Positions 54,637 to 63,790 of a stretch of 64,000 bases of DNA are shown one piece after another. The DNA is taken from positions 3,222,501 to 3,286,500 of the forward strand of contig NC_090772.1 in the NCBI RefSeq assembly GCF_001761485.1, read 5' to 3'. Below the pieces are notes generated by a model. It ran no database searches. It worked only from the letters and a program-made list of their open reading frames with translations, and was not told the DNA's origin. A program made the position numbers and the translations under genes. Positions within the stretch are counted from its first letter, which is position 1. Each line of letters opens with the position of its first letter. This DNA is from Yarrowia lipolytica (Eukaryota; Ascomycota; Dipodascomycetes; Dipodascales).

Positions 54637-55788
54637 ATGAGTAGCGGAGGATACAACACGCTCAAGAAAATTACAGATGTGGCCGTGTTTCTCGGCGCCA
54701 CGGTGTCGATATACTACCTCATGAAGCGTGTACTGGCTGACATGCAGCAGGGCAGTAACAGTGCAGACAACAAAAAGAAGACCTCGGCTTCGCTTCGGAA
54801 GTTGCAGGCCCGGTACCCCGGCATGGAGCTTGATCTGGACGAGTACGAGCGGATCCTGGTCCAAAGCGTGGTCACTCCGTCCGAGATCAAGGTCGGATTC
54901 AAGGATGTGGGTGGTCTGGACGACATTATCGAAGATCTTCGTGAGTCCGTTCTGTACCCCCTGACCATGCCCGAGCTGTTTGGAGGCAACCGAACCGCCA
55001 CCATGGACGATGATGATCAGGATGATAACGACGACAAGCCCGCTTCCAAGTCGTCGTTCTCTGACCTGCTCAAGCCCCCCAAGGGAGTCCTTCTGTATGG
55101 CCCTCCTGGCTGTGGAAAGACCATGCTGGCCAAGGCGCTGGCTGCCGAGTCCGAGGCCAACTTCATCAACATCAAAATGAGCAACATTATGGACAAGTGG
55201 TTTGGAGAGTCCAACAAGTTGGTGGCTGCCATCTTTTCTCTGGCCAACAAGCTGCAGCCCTGTATTATTTTCATCGATGAGATTGACTCGTTCCTGCGGG
55301 AGCGACAGAGCACCGACCACGAGGTCATGTCTATGCTCAAGGCTGAATTTATGACGCTGTGGGACGGTTTGACGTCTGACGGCCGAGTTCTCGTGCTGGG
55401 AGCCACAAACAGACCCAACGACATTGATAACGCCATTCTGCGACGAATGCCCAAGCGGTTCTCGGTCAAACAGCCCACCTCGGATACGCGCCGAAAGATT
55501 CTGGAGATCATTCTCGCCGATGTGGAGCTCGACGACACCGAGTTCGACATGGACGTTCTGATCAACTACACGGCAGGCATGTCGGGTTCAGACATGAAGG
55601 AGATCTGCCGAAATGCCGCCATGAACGCCGTGCGAGAGTACATGCGGTCCAACATTGAGGACGGAAAGCTCAAGAAGGAGCGGGACCAGATGCAGGTGCG
55701 ACCTCTGAAAACGTCGGACTTTATGAGCGCCTCTGTGGCTGCGGCACTCTTGCCCAACAACAGAGTTCCCGAGGTCTCTGTGGATTAA
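54637..55788 (+). CDS. MSP1: AAA-ATPase extracting mislocalised tail-anchored proteins
   Basis: Msp1 is anchored in the mitochondrial outer membrane and peroxisomes and pulls misplaced tail-anchored proteins out. The ATG at 54637 gives 383 residues (362 in S. cerevisiae). A membrane helix lies at about 12-28 ([17 protein letters not shown]). The AAA module starts at [13 protein letters not shown]; Walker A is [10 protein letters not shown] (about 155-164), Walker B is IIFIDEID (about 209-216), sensor 1 [10 protein letters not shown] and the arginine-finger region ILRRMPKRF. Between the linker and Walker A there is an acidic insert, [10 protein letters not shown], at about 124-133 that the S. 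cerevisiae protein lacks as far as I recall. It runs in the same direction as the next gene. Confidence 0.94.
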   Translation: MSSGGYNTLKKITDVAVFLGATVSIYYLMKRVLADMQQGSNSADNKKKTSASLRKLQARYPGMELDLDEYERILVQSVVTPSEIKVGFKDVGGLDDIIEDLRESVLYPLTMPELFGGNRTATMDDDDQDDNDDKPASKSSFSDLLKPPKGVLLYGPPGCGKTMLAKALAAESEANFINIKMSNIMDKWFGESNKLVAAIFSLANKLQPCIIFIDEIDSFLRERQSTDHEVMSMLKAEFMTLWDGLTSDGRVLVLGATNRPNDIDNAILRRMPKRFSVKQPTSDTRRKILEIILADVELDDTEFDMDVLINYTAGMSGSDMKEICRNAAMNAVREYMRSNIEDGKLKKERDQMQVRPLKTSDFMSASVAAALLPNNRVPEVSVD

Positions 55789-56164
55789 TTATTAGATAGA
55801 GTAGACCAAATGGTGGTGGAGATGAGAGCAAAGGACGAAGACTGGGATCAAACAAAAATATATTGATGTATGATAATATCAAACGTGTGTTGGTGTACCG
55901 TGGTGAACAATGTACTAGAGGAGAGTGGGCTCGTAATGGCGGAGTCATCAGCGTGCCTGTCCAGGTGTGTTGTAACCCAAATCATTACTTACGGCTCTAG
56001 TTGAAAGTATGCTAACTCTCTAACCAAATGCTCCCCACCACTTGGCCCTCCCAACTACCACTTGAACATAAATACTTACCTTGTGCTCCCTCAGATAAAC
56101 TTCACAAATCGTATTGCATAAAATTTAGTTTGAACATCTCGAGAACCAACCAGAACACAACACC
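55789..56164. other. Spacer between MSP1 and the 236-residue protein gene
   Basis: The MSP1 3' end and the next promoter; no gene. Near 56094-56150 there is AT-rich DNA and a short leader. Confidence 0.6.
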
Positions 56165-56875
56165 ATGCTGAATCTCTTGCGCCCAGCAATGAGGCTAAGG
56201 CCATTGACGGCCTCTCTGGACACCCGGTTTGCGACCCGATCTCTTCACATGACTGGTGTGCTTCGTCAGTTCAACAACTTTGACCCATCCGACGAGCTGC
56301 AACCTCGAATCAAGAAGGTGATTGATCCTGACAATCAAACTGCCGGTCCTTTCAACAACAAGCTCTTTAAGATCGCCGACGAACCTTTGTACTCGGCACC
56401 GGCTACGTTCCAAGTTGCTCTGGCAAAAAAATCGGCCTTTACGCTCGGTTTGATTGGAACTTACGCCTCCTATCTCTTCTTCCACTACCCTCTGCTGCCA
56501 GATCTCGGAGGCTACCTTGCGCTGGGTCTGTGGATTCCATTTCCTCTGGCGACCCACTATCTATCGCCATACGTGGCAAAGATCTCGCGAATCTACCGAC
56601 GAGGAGAGCCCGAGACTCTGGAGAACATGACCAAGGACGAGACTGTGCTGATTGAGACCATCTCGCTGATTGGCCGAAAACCCATGTGCTGGATCATCCA
56701 TCTCAAAGACCTCAAGGTGGTGAACAAGCGAGGCGGCTGGGCCAACTGGGAGTACACCAATCCCAAAACCGGTGACCAGCATGTCTTCTACGTGTCGGAG
56801 AGTAATGGAGGGTTCAAGATGGACAGAATCTGGGGCATTACCGAGAGAAATGCCGGTATTGACAGTGGACGATAG
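56165..56875 (+). CDS. Mitochondrial membrane protein of unknown function
   Basis: The 236-residue product opens with a basic, hydroxylated, acid-free presequence (MLNLLRPAMRLRPLTAS, with RFATRSLH following), typical of matrix import with cleavage near residue 30. Two hydrophobic segments, about 94-112 (TLGLIGTYASYLFFHYPLL) and 116-134, form a hairpin. The C-terminal half is soluble: ETVLIETISLIGRKPMCW, LKDLKVVNKRGGW and a GDQHVFYVSE strand. Presequence, membrane hairpin and soluble tail is the layout of TMEM70/TMEM186/TMEM223-type inner membrane assembly factors; kinship with them, or with yeast YNR040W, is only a guess. The ATG is in CACCATGCTG. Convergent with GWT1. Confidence 0.8.
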   Translation: MLNLLRPAMRLRPLTASLDTRFATRSLHMTGVLRQFNNFDPSDELQPRIKKVIDPDNQTAGPFNNKLFKIADEPLYSAPATFQVALAKKSAFTLGLIGTYASYLFFHYPLLPDLGGYLALGLWIPFPLATHYLSPYVAKISRIYRRGEPETLENMTKDETVLIETISLIGRKPMCWIIHLKDLKVVNKRGGWANWEYTNPKTGDQHVFYVSESNGGFKMDRIWGITERNAGIDSGR

Positions 56876-57096
56876 AGGTGGATTGTATATATGGAATTGG
56901 ATTTATGTGACGAACGTTAGTACAAGCACTCGTAATATACTACTAGTACCGGGTAGTGTACATACTGGTGTGGTATTGTGACAACTAACTATAGATACGC
57001 ATGCTTTGGTGGTGTTTACTCTATTATACAATGTTTTAGCAACGTTCTCAACGTCAACTCTTCCTGTTGGCGTTTCCGGCTTTGTTGTGTCTACTT

Positions 57097-58533
57097 CTAC
57101 AACTTCAACCGAATCTCTTTCTTGTAGAGCACCAACGAAATACCCGAAAGAGCAGCGCAGTATGCAACGAGAATGACCATGGTCTTGGCAGGAGAAGCCT
57201 CCAAGGTATTCACTGACATGTTAATAAGCCCCGTACCGATATTGGCCAACAGGAAGATCACCAGGCCGTTATAGTTGACAGCGTCCAGGGTCAGAGGAAC
57301 TCGAGGAGTGGCTGGTTGAGAGGCTCGAATGGGCACCAGAATGACCTCTATGGCGGCGTAGCAGCCCAGGAAGAAGGTATTGTAGGCACACACCCACAGG
57401 TAGTATGGCATGTTGACGAGTCGTCGAGATACGTTGATCTCAATGGTTCCGTCGTAGTACAGACGAGCCACGTGGAACAGAATCGACGATATCGTCAGAT
57501 ACTTGATGATTTGACGGTATCGCAGGTTATGGGGGGTTCTCTTTGAGTTGGCAGGGGTAGGTTCAGGAAGCTTAGTTCGCAAAATGACAGTACCGACGGC
57601 TTGACCTGCCAGAAAAATGGCGAGATAGCCAATAAAGGAAAAGATGCCCTCCTTGTTTTGGGAGAAGATATCCACTCGGGGAGCAGTCAAAATATACTCC
57701 TTGAGCGATGTCACGGAGAGCAGCACGTCATAAGCCAATGCAATGATGACAGACTGACCCATGAGAGGGATCTTGGTCTTCTTGAACAGTCCTCCGACCA
57801 GAGTGACAAAGGGGGGCAAGAATCCAAGAGTGAAAAAGAAATTCCAATGCACGCCGTACTCGGAGACATGTTCCTGGTAGTCCAGACTCTTGACTGAAAT
57901 GAGTCTGATAAAGCCCAGAACCAGCACGGGGAACGCGTGTTTCAGAGACTTCTTCATCTGAGGTCCAAAGGGCTCGTCAGTTCGAGGCTTGGAGACAACT
58001 CCCATGGAGAACACAAACGATCCCACCCCCAGATCCATCATAGATGTTCCCCACGTCTCCACCTTGGCAAACCGTCTAGGGAAAATGTTGAAGTCGACCG
58101 CAAGAATAGCAATGCAAGTGATGACCATCATAGAGCCTCTGTAGACGGACAGAAAGGGCATTTCCTTGTCTGCCCGCTTCACCTCCTTGTCCTTTTCCTG
58201 CTGGAAATCAGGTCGCAGCTCCTTTCTCTTCTTCACCCGGTCTCGTCGACCCCAAATGTACCACACACCAGCTGGCACAATAATCAGAGCATTGAGCAGC
58301 AGCGGCTGGTTGGAGTAGATTGTGACACTCAATAGCAGACCCAGCCAGTTGAGCAAGAAGTCAAAGATGACAAAATCAACATCCCAGGGCGAATGGTCTC
58401 CGTACCGTTTTCGAAGCAGAGCCCAGGCAACGTAAGCAGTGAGATTGACGCATGTTACCACGTAGATCTCGCCAATCGAGCCGCCGGTTAGACCCGACAC
58501 GTGTTCTTCCTTGAGCAGCTTCTGCGAAGACAT
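57097..58533 (-). CDS. GWT1: GPI-anchor inositol acyltransferase
   Basis: Gwt1 (PIG-W) adds an acyl chain to the inositol of the GPI precursor in the ER membrane. The ATG at 58533 opens MSSQKLLKEEHVSGLTGGS; the frame upstream begins only with a GTG. The 478-residue product matches S. cerevisiae Gwt1 (490) in length and has about twelve hydrophobic segments. Recognisable features are the N-terminal HVSGLTGGSIGEIY, the lumenal or cytosolic FPRRFAKVETWGTSMMDLGVGSFVF conserved stretch (shown as range, about 163-187), EYGVHWNFFFTLGFLPPF (about 222-239) and a C-terminus of basic residues (LYKKEIRLKL). The antifungal manogepix acts on this enzyme. The wall protein at 10.3-12.8 kb would depend on it. 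Confidence 0.93.
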   Translation of the reverse strand: MSSQKLLKEEHVSGLTGGSIGEIYVVTCVNLTAYVAWALLRKRYGDHSPWDVDFVIFDFLLNWLGLLLSVTIYSNQPLLLNALIIVPAGVWYIWGRRDRVKKRKELRPDFQQEKDKEVKRADKEMPFLSVYRGSMMVITCIAILAVDFNIFPRRFAKVETWGTSMMDLGVGSFVFSMGVVSKPRTDEPFGPQMKKSLKHAFPVLVLGFIRLISVKSLDYQEHVSEYGVHWNFFFTLGFLPPFVTLVGGLFKKTKIPLMGQSVIIALAYDVLLSVTSLKEYILTAPRVDIFSQNKEGIFSFIGYLAIFLAGQAVGTVILRTKLPEPTPANSKRTPHNLRYRQIIKYLTISSILFHVARLYYDGTIEINVSRRLVNMPYYLWVCAYNTFFLGCYAAIEVILVPIRASQPATPRVPLTLDAVNYNGLVIFLLANIGTGLINMSVNTLEASPAKTMVILVAYCAALSGISLVLYKKEIRLKL

Positions 58534-59828
58534 GTTGTGGCGATGGTGGTGGTTCACGAGAGTTTGTGCTCTATGCTGTGGGGTGTCACGTGATTTGGGA
58601 GGGTGTTAGTTTCGGGATCTTAGTTTATGGGTGCTACAGGAGCTGCAGCTGGACTGTGACAGATCATTTGATGCATCTTCGTGTATCCGTTGATTCGTAT
58701 CTATTTCATATTCTGAGACGAGTTTCGCTTGATTTTTTTCGCCCTCAAATTGATGTGTTGGAATTGTGTCATTCAGCCGCGGCTCTGGATATGTTCCAGT
58801 AAGAATATGCCGATAGTGAACTTTATTATAAGCTGCTGTTGGGTTGGGGTGGTCTATGATAGGACGTTTCAAGAGAGTCATTTTTTATCTAATTGGGCTG
58901 TATTTTTGAAAAAATGACTTATAATACTGGCTTCTTTGTCGCATGCAAATTTCAACCGCTTCGGACATCTATAACATGAGCGATGGTGATGTTTTATCCC
59001 TCTCTCTAATTACCAACTATTCAAAATTCAATATCCAAAACCAAGCCCTTCTTAGCCAAGTGTGTAACACATTAGTCATCTCTCAAAGGGCTAAATATGT
59101 GATGCTCAGTAAGTGTGAACATACTGTAAAGTACTGTACCGTACAAGTACGACTACGAGTCTTTAGCCGCCTGGTATCACTGCCCACGTATGACTGATAT
59201 GTGTGTGTATCACTCAACAAAAATGTACTGGGAGAATGGAGGGGTGGTGGTAGTAGCTGAAAACGTGTGAGTGAGAGCTGGAATCGCTTTTGTCATTATT
59301 TCAATCCACTATCTGTCACTACTTTTATATTATTCCAAATTTCCCCTTAATATTCCAATTTTCCCCATATTTATTCTGATTATTTTCCACACTCCATAGC
59401 CATCTCTTATCCTTGTTTTTCTTGCTCTTTTCTTTTCTTTATTAGGAGGTTAGGTTCAAACGTCTTCAGTCATCGCTTAATATCGTGGCCCGCGTGAAAG
59501 GAAATTTTTAGCGCACGTGCAATCGTGTCAGTCGGAACAGGACAACGTGTAGGAGACGAATGGGATGTGTTAGGGATATAATTGGAGATTCTTATCACGT
59601 GACTAACCATAAGACGGTTCAAATAGACCCCTAAATTCTCCATTTTTGTTTCTTACCGCGCTACAGTACCGCGCACTTGCTACACTCCCCCACCAAATGC
59701 CCCCCACACAGCAGTTAGCCGCTAGAACCTAATTACTCATTATCGCTATGACTGAAGAATTTAATTTCAAGACGTCTTTATAACCCAGCGCAAAGGACAC
59801 GGAAAGAGGACACACAATAAACACACAC
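58534..59828. other. Divergent spacer between GWT1 and SYM1
   Basis: No gene is supported. At about 59120-59155 there is a string of TACTGTA, GTACCGTACAAGTACGACTACGAG words of the intergenic family. 59.3-59.45 kb is rich in ATTCCNNNTTTCCCC motifs. The last 250 nt include two CACGTG-type E-box words and serve as the SYM1 promoter. Confidence 0.6.
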
Positions 59829-60437
59829 ATGAACTGGTACGTCCGACTGCTGCAAAAGTACCCATACCGAATGGCGGTGACGTCCACCTCGTCTCTGTTC
59901 ATGATCGGAGATTGTGTGTCTCAGCGATACTTTTCCGATAAGCCCTATGAGCCCATGCGCACTGCTCGAGCTGGTATTTACGCGTGTGCGTTTGCGCCTG
60001 CCATGACTGCGTGGTTTCGCTTTCTGGGCCAGCAACAGCTACCGGTGATTGCCAAGGTCGCTATTGATCAGGCTGTTTTTGCACCATCTTCTATCGGGTA
60101 CTACTTTTCGGTCATGGGTCTTCTGGAGGGCAAGAGCCCCGACACCATCTGGCAGTCGCTCAAAAACCAGTACTGGGACACTCTCAAGTGCGGTTGGATG
60201 ATCTGGCCGGCCTTCCAGCTCTTCAACTTTGGTATTGTTCCTCCTAACTTCCGGGTGCTGGCCTCCAACTGCTGTGGACTGGTGTGGAACACGTTTCTGG
60301 CGTACCAGAACGCCAACAAGATGGAGAAGGGTCACGTGGCCGATTTAGTGATTGAAGAGGTCAAGGAGGAGGTCAAGGAGGTGAAGCAGGAGGTGTTGGC
60401 TGAGGTCAAGGTCATTAAGGGCTTTGTGAAGCAGTAA
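59829..60437 (+). CDS. SYM1: Mpv17/PMP22 family mitochondrial inner membrane protein
   Basis: Sym1 is needed for growth on ethanol at high temperature and, like human MPV17, appears to form a channel of the inner mitochondrial membrane. The 202-residue product (197 in S. cerevisiae) starts MNWYVRLLQKYPYRMAV with GDCVSQ following. Family marks are RTARAGIYACAFAPAMTAWF and KVAIDQAVFAPSS (given in parts), W-DTLKCGWMIWPAFQLFNF and VPPNFRVLASNCCGLVWNTFLAYQN near the C-terminus, all in parts. Four hydrophobic helices are visible. An extra C-terminal tail of about 35 residues repeats EEVKEEVKEVKQEV, a charged helix that goes beyond the usual family end. Confidence 0.93.
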   Translation: MNWYVRLLQKYPYRMAVTSTSSLFMIGDCVSQRYFSDKPYEPMRTARAGIYACAFAPAMTAWFRFLGQQQLPVIAKVAIDQAVFAPSSIGYYFSVMGLLEGKSPDTIWQSLKNQYWDTLKCGWMIWPAFQLFNFGIVPPNFRVLASNCCGLVWNTFLAYQNANKMEKGHVADLVIEEVKEEVKEVKQEVLAEVKVIKGFVKQ

Positions 60438-60570
60438 ACGAAGGGGGGGGATACGCATGATAGAGATAGATTAATTTATTACGATATGATACAGCCGTAG
60501 TAAGAGAAGAGATTGCATAGTTGGGCTTTGGTTGAGCTTTACTGAATATGACTTGTTGGATAAGGCAAGT

Positions 60571-61389
60571 TCATGTCGTGTGGAGAAGACACCATTGACG
60601 GTCAGAGTAGACAGAATGAGAATCCAAAAACTTCTTGAACTCCCTACTATCACTGTGGTTGTCGAAAATGACACGACGGAACTTGCAGTTCCACAGCTGA
60701 CTGTTGTCTTTGCTAGTTTCGTTCATGTGCGAATAAGTAGTGACAACGACATGGAAGAGATCAATGCGGTGTTTAGCGTGCTTCGGATTGGGTAATTTAA
60801 GAGTACAGATATCAGGAGCTCTATCTTTGAGCTGTCTCATCCATTCATCTGCTGACTCGTCGTCAGTAACAACAAGAGTTGTGTTACAGAGCACAAATCG
60901 GCCCTGGTACATGGCTTTATTAAGGGTACCGCTGTTGAACAGAATGAGAGCAATAAACTGGTTTATCTTGCCCTTGTGAGTGGCTCGGCCCACCCAGTTG
61001 TTTCCCTTAATCTCTTTGTATGGGTGTTCACCCCATAGAAGCCGTTTCAAGGAATCATCCAGTTCAGCCCCCAGGCCCATCTTCACCAAGCTCCCAAGCA
61101 CTTTCAGGTCCCAGGCCTCACTGCCTAACTCGCTCCAGATGCTGAACTTGAGATCTCTGCGATATTGGTATGCATTTCCTTTCCCGTAGTTAATGCAGGG
61201 AGGTTGGTCGGTGTTGTTTTCTTCGTCAGACGACGTGTCTCCGTAATAGTCAGATGAGACAGCAGGAGGTGGACTGTTCTCACTCGATGTGGTATCAGTG
61301 CTATTGTTGGTGGTGGTTGTAGCGCGCATGTTGGAGGTGTTGAAAGAGACGAAGAAATGAATCACTGAGCTTTCCAACTGACACCTCAT
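60571..61389 (-). CDS. SNF2-like protein lacking ATPase residues (pseudo-ATPase or relic)
   Basis: The 272-residue frame resembles the first RecA-like lobe of Rad5/Uls1-type SNF2 proteins, but each catalytic motif is changed. Where active members read MGLGKTIQTIALIL, this reads THKGKINQFIALIL (137-150). TLVVTDDESADEWMRQL (171-187) stands for the usual strand with LVV-P and QW. HVVVTTYSHM (213-222) is intact. RVIFDNHSDSREFKKFL (239-255) stands for the DEAH motif II, with Asp-Asn-His-Ser in place of Asp-Glu-Ala-His. RQWCLLHTT (264-272) stands for WCLTGTP of motif III, and the frame ends there, so the second lobe is missing. The first 65 residues are Thr- and Ser-rich. The ATG (61389) and the 272-codon frame are intact. 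It could be a working regulatory protein or a decaying truncated copy; the intact frame slightly favours the former. Confidence 0.65.
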   Translation of the reverse strand: MRCQLESSVIHFFVSFNTSNMRATTTTNNSTDTTSSENSPPPAVSSDYYGDTSSDEENNTDQPPCINYGKGNAYQYRRDLKFSIWSELGSEAWDLKVLGSLVKMGLGAELDDSLKRLLWGEHPYKEIKGNNWVGRATHKGKINQFIALILFNSGTLNKAMYQGRFVLCNTTLVVTDDESADEWMRQLKDRAPDICTLKLPNPKHAKHRIDLFHVVVTTYSHMNETSKDNSQLWNCKFRRVIFDNHSDSREFKKFLDSHSVYSDRQWCLLHTT

Positions 61390-61800
61390 ATCATCTGCAG
61401 CCCCAATATTCCACCCTCGTGATCGTGATTCGTTTAAGCTCCTTATCTGTATCGATTATGCAGGAGTGTAGAGATGGTGGCTTAAATAAGTAAATACTGA
61501 TATATACAGTATTGATTACTTAATTAATTACAAGGTACTTAATTAACGATTCTGGAGATCGTGATAGATCTGTCTCTATGTATGTTATGTTTCGTCATTG
61601 GGTCGACTGCTCTCTTGCAAATGGCGACCATTCTCAATTGACGTAATTAGTTATTCGTTGAAGGAAGATGCTCCACGAAAATCTCATTTTAATTAATACT
61701 CAATGTTATTGTTAAAAAACTAATGAAGGAAAAAGTCTACAAATACAACTCGCTACGATTCAAATTTCGGGCGGGACTCTTTGGTCCATGATTTATTAAC
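61390..61800. other. AT-rich spacer
   Basis: No gene. TTAATTAATTACAAGGTACTTAATTAA at about 61520-61547 is an imperfect inverted repeat (in parts). The region upstream of the SNF2-like frame has no clear TATA box. Confidence 0.6.
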
Positions 61801-61802
61801 CC

Positions 61803-61892
61803 AAGAGGTTCGGATTTTCACCTACTCCTCTCAAAACTAGATAAACAGGTTCGGTCAGTTACGTCCTCTGGCTAAGAGGTTCACCGCCTACT
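61803..61892. repeat. Two copies of AAGAGGTTC...CACC...TACTCCT
   Basis: AAGAGGTTCGGATTTTCACC then TACTCCT at 61803-61829, and AAGAGGTTCACCGCC then TACTCCT at 61874-61894, 71 nt apart. They lead into the larger repeat block. Confidence 0.6.
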
Positions 61893-61901
61893 CCTTGAAT
61901 A

Positions 61902-62480
61902 GTGTGTGACGTTGGCTCTGCTCTGGCTCTCACTGCTCTTTGGACTTATTGGCAACTGGCTGGCCTCGGCTCTATGGCCCTGGCTCCTTCGGCTCTGTCT
62001 GTGCTCTGGCGTTTGGCGCTTATTGCATCTGTGGACTCACTGGCTCTTGCTCAGGCGAAATGGCTCTTATTGCTCTCTGGACTTAGTGGCTCGAATGGCG
62101 ACCATGCGCTTATCGCCTTGAAGGACTTAGTGGCATTGACGTTGCTCTCACGGCGTTTGGCACTTATTGCCTCATATCATAGGACTTACCGGCTCTTTGT
62201 TCGTGGCATTGGTTCTGGCTCTGGCATTTCAGCACTGGCTCTGACCTGTGTTGCCCTTGGTATTTGGACTTATGACACACGTAGCTCTTTGGATATACTC
62301 TGGCTCTATGGCGCAGGTAAATGCTCTTATTGCGCTTCGGACTTATTGGCGTATAACGGGCGTTTGGCACTCATTGCACTGTGGACTTACTGGCTCTTTG
62401 CTCTTGTCTGTGGCTCTGGATTTGGCACTTATTGCCTCAAGGGACTTACTGGCTCTGGCTCTGGCTTGCTCTTCTGACCA
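61902..62480 (+). repeat. Degenerate repeat block built on GGACTTACTGGCTCT
   Basis: The word GGACTTA-N-TGGC or a close variant starts at 61942, 62033, 62079, 62123, 62182, 62266, 62339, 62383 and 62442, with spacings of 44-91 nt. Most are preceded about 10-12 nt earlier by TTTGGC-NCTTATTGC (62011, 62061, 62106, 62155, 62323, 62362, 62421). The full unit is thus about 44 nt with variable spacers of CTCTGGCT-like filler. One frame (61902-62477) stays open and reads LALIA-x-x-DLLALA units, but another frame gives GTYCL-KGLTGS units, so coding is not established. I do not recognise the element. Confidence 0.75.
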
Positions 62481-62602
62481 TGAATGGCGTCTGTCAAAGC
62501 AGATCTTTGCTCTAGAATGCGTCTCAGCTTCTCAGCTTCTCGGCAACTGGCAGCTCTGGCATTTCAGCTTGGCTCTTCAGATTCTAGGCGGCTTCTCATA
62601 CA

Positions 62603-62705
62603 GGAATTTCACCCTATGAGACTTCACAAAGGAGTTTCACCCTGTGAGTAAGCAGGAATTTCACCTGTGAGAAAGGAGTCTCTCAAAAGGAATTTCACCC
62701 TCGAG
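62603..62705 (+). repeat. Four copies of GGAATTTCACCCTGTGAG
   Basis: Copies begin at 62603, 62631, 62655 and 62689, each ending in TATGAG, TGTGAG, TGTGAG and TCGAG. Spacing is 24-34 nt. They follow the larger repeat block directly and may be part of the same locus. Confidence 0.75.
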
Positions 62706-63790
62706 CATCTCCGTCGGTGGCTCTGCAGATGTTTCACTGACTGGCTCTTTGCTCTGGCGGCTGCACATGCGGTCCTCAAGAACTCACAAGGCACGGAGCA
62801 GGCTCAGGCATTTCAGCTGGCCAAACTCGCTCTTGGCTCATGGCATTTTCAGCTCATGGCGGTCAACCGGACGCACAGTCACGGACTTACTGACACTTGG
62901 CGCAGGCGGTCGTACTCGCCTCTGTGTTGAACTCGCCGAGAACCAAATCTCAGCTCAAACGCCCAATCAGAAGCTGTCGCACATTCTCAGGCTCATACAT
63001 CTTTTTCAATGCGTCATAGCGAGAGTCTCTTGACCGAAAAGGGCTCATGCGGTAAACGCGTCATTGCCCAAACAACTGAACGGACATGGCTAGCGAAGCG
63101 GTCCTCGTTGTATGAGACAGGTCTGCTTATCAGCTCTGCATCTCAGCAGGCTATAAAAGGCACCTTCCATCTCCAGAATGACTCAGAGTGAACTGGTCTG
63201 ATTCTGATGAAAAAAGTGGGACTCAGAAGGGGTTTATATATTCTTCAGAGCAGCCCATTACAGTTCAGGAGGAATGGCTGGTGGCGAAAAATGTACATGA
63301 AATATGCATCGGGGTAGTTAAGGTTCCGGTGTGCATAATGTTAGGAAACTGATGGAAGGTGGTGGAAGGGTGTAAATTATAGGTTCAAAGACATTATGGT
63401 GACTTAGGCGATAATTTTTCCCTCCCCTATTCTTTTTAGGAGAAAACCCGAACACTCTCGCAACCAAACAGAACTCGTGGGATCGTTCTCTCCCTACATA
63501 TTTTTCATGCATAATTGCGAGCCGAGCTTAATCTTAAACTTTCAAAGTGGAATATTCTGTGCCCTTCATTAGCACGAATGGTGTAAAGACTAATTGGACT
63601 CCTCTGAGCAGGCAATCATCTCGGGATTTGTGTTCCCGACTTGTTCGTGTGTCCAGATCTCTAAATTAGATATATCACTTATCATTGATCACTTTTTGGA
63701 AGGTACTTAACGAAGGGGCTGGTGTGCATGAAGTGCCATGAACTTGCATATACATATTGTAATGAGACCGTAATGTACATTCCATATTAG
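62706..63790. other. Gene-free DNA right of the repeat block
   Basis: The first part still holds CTGGCTCTTTGCTCTGG and GGACTTACTGACAC (62883) words of the repeat family, which fade by about 62900. No gene is supported after that. Confidence 0.55.
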
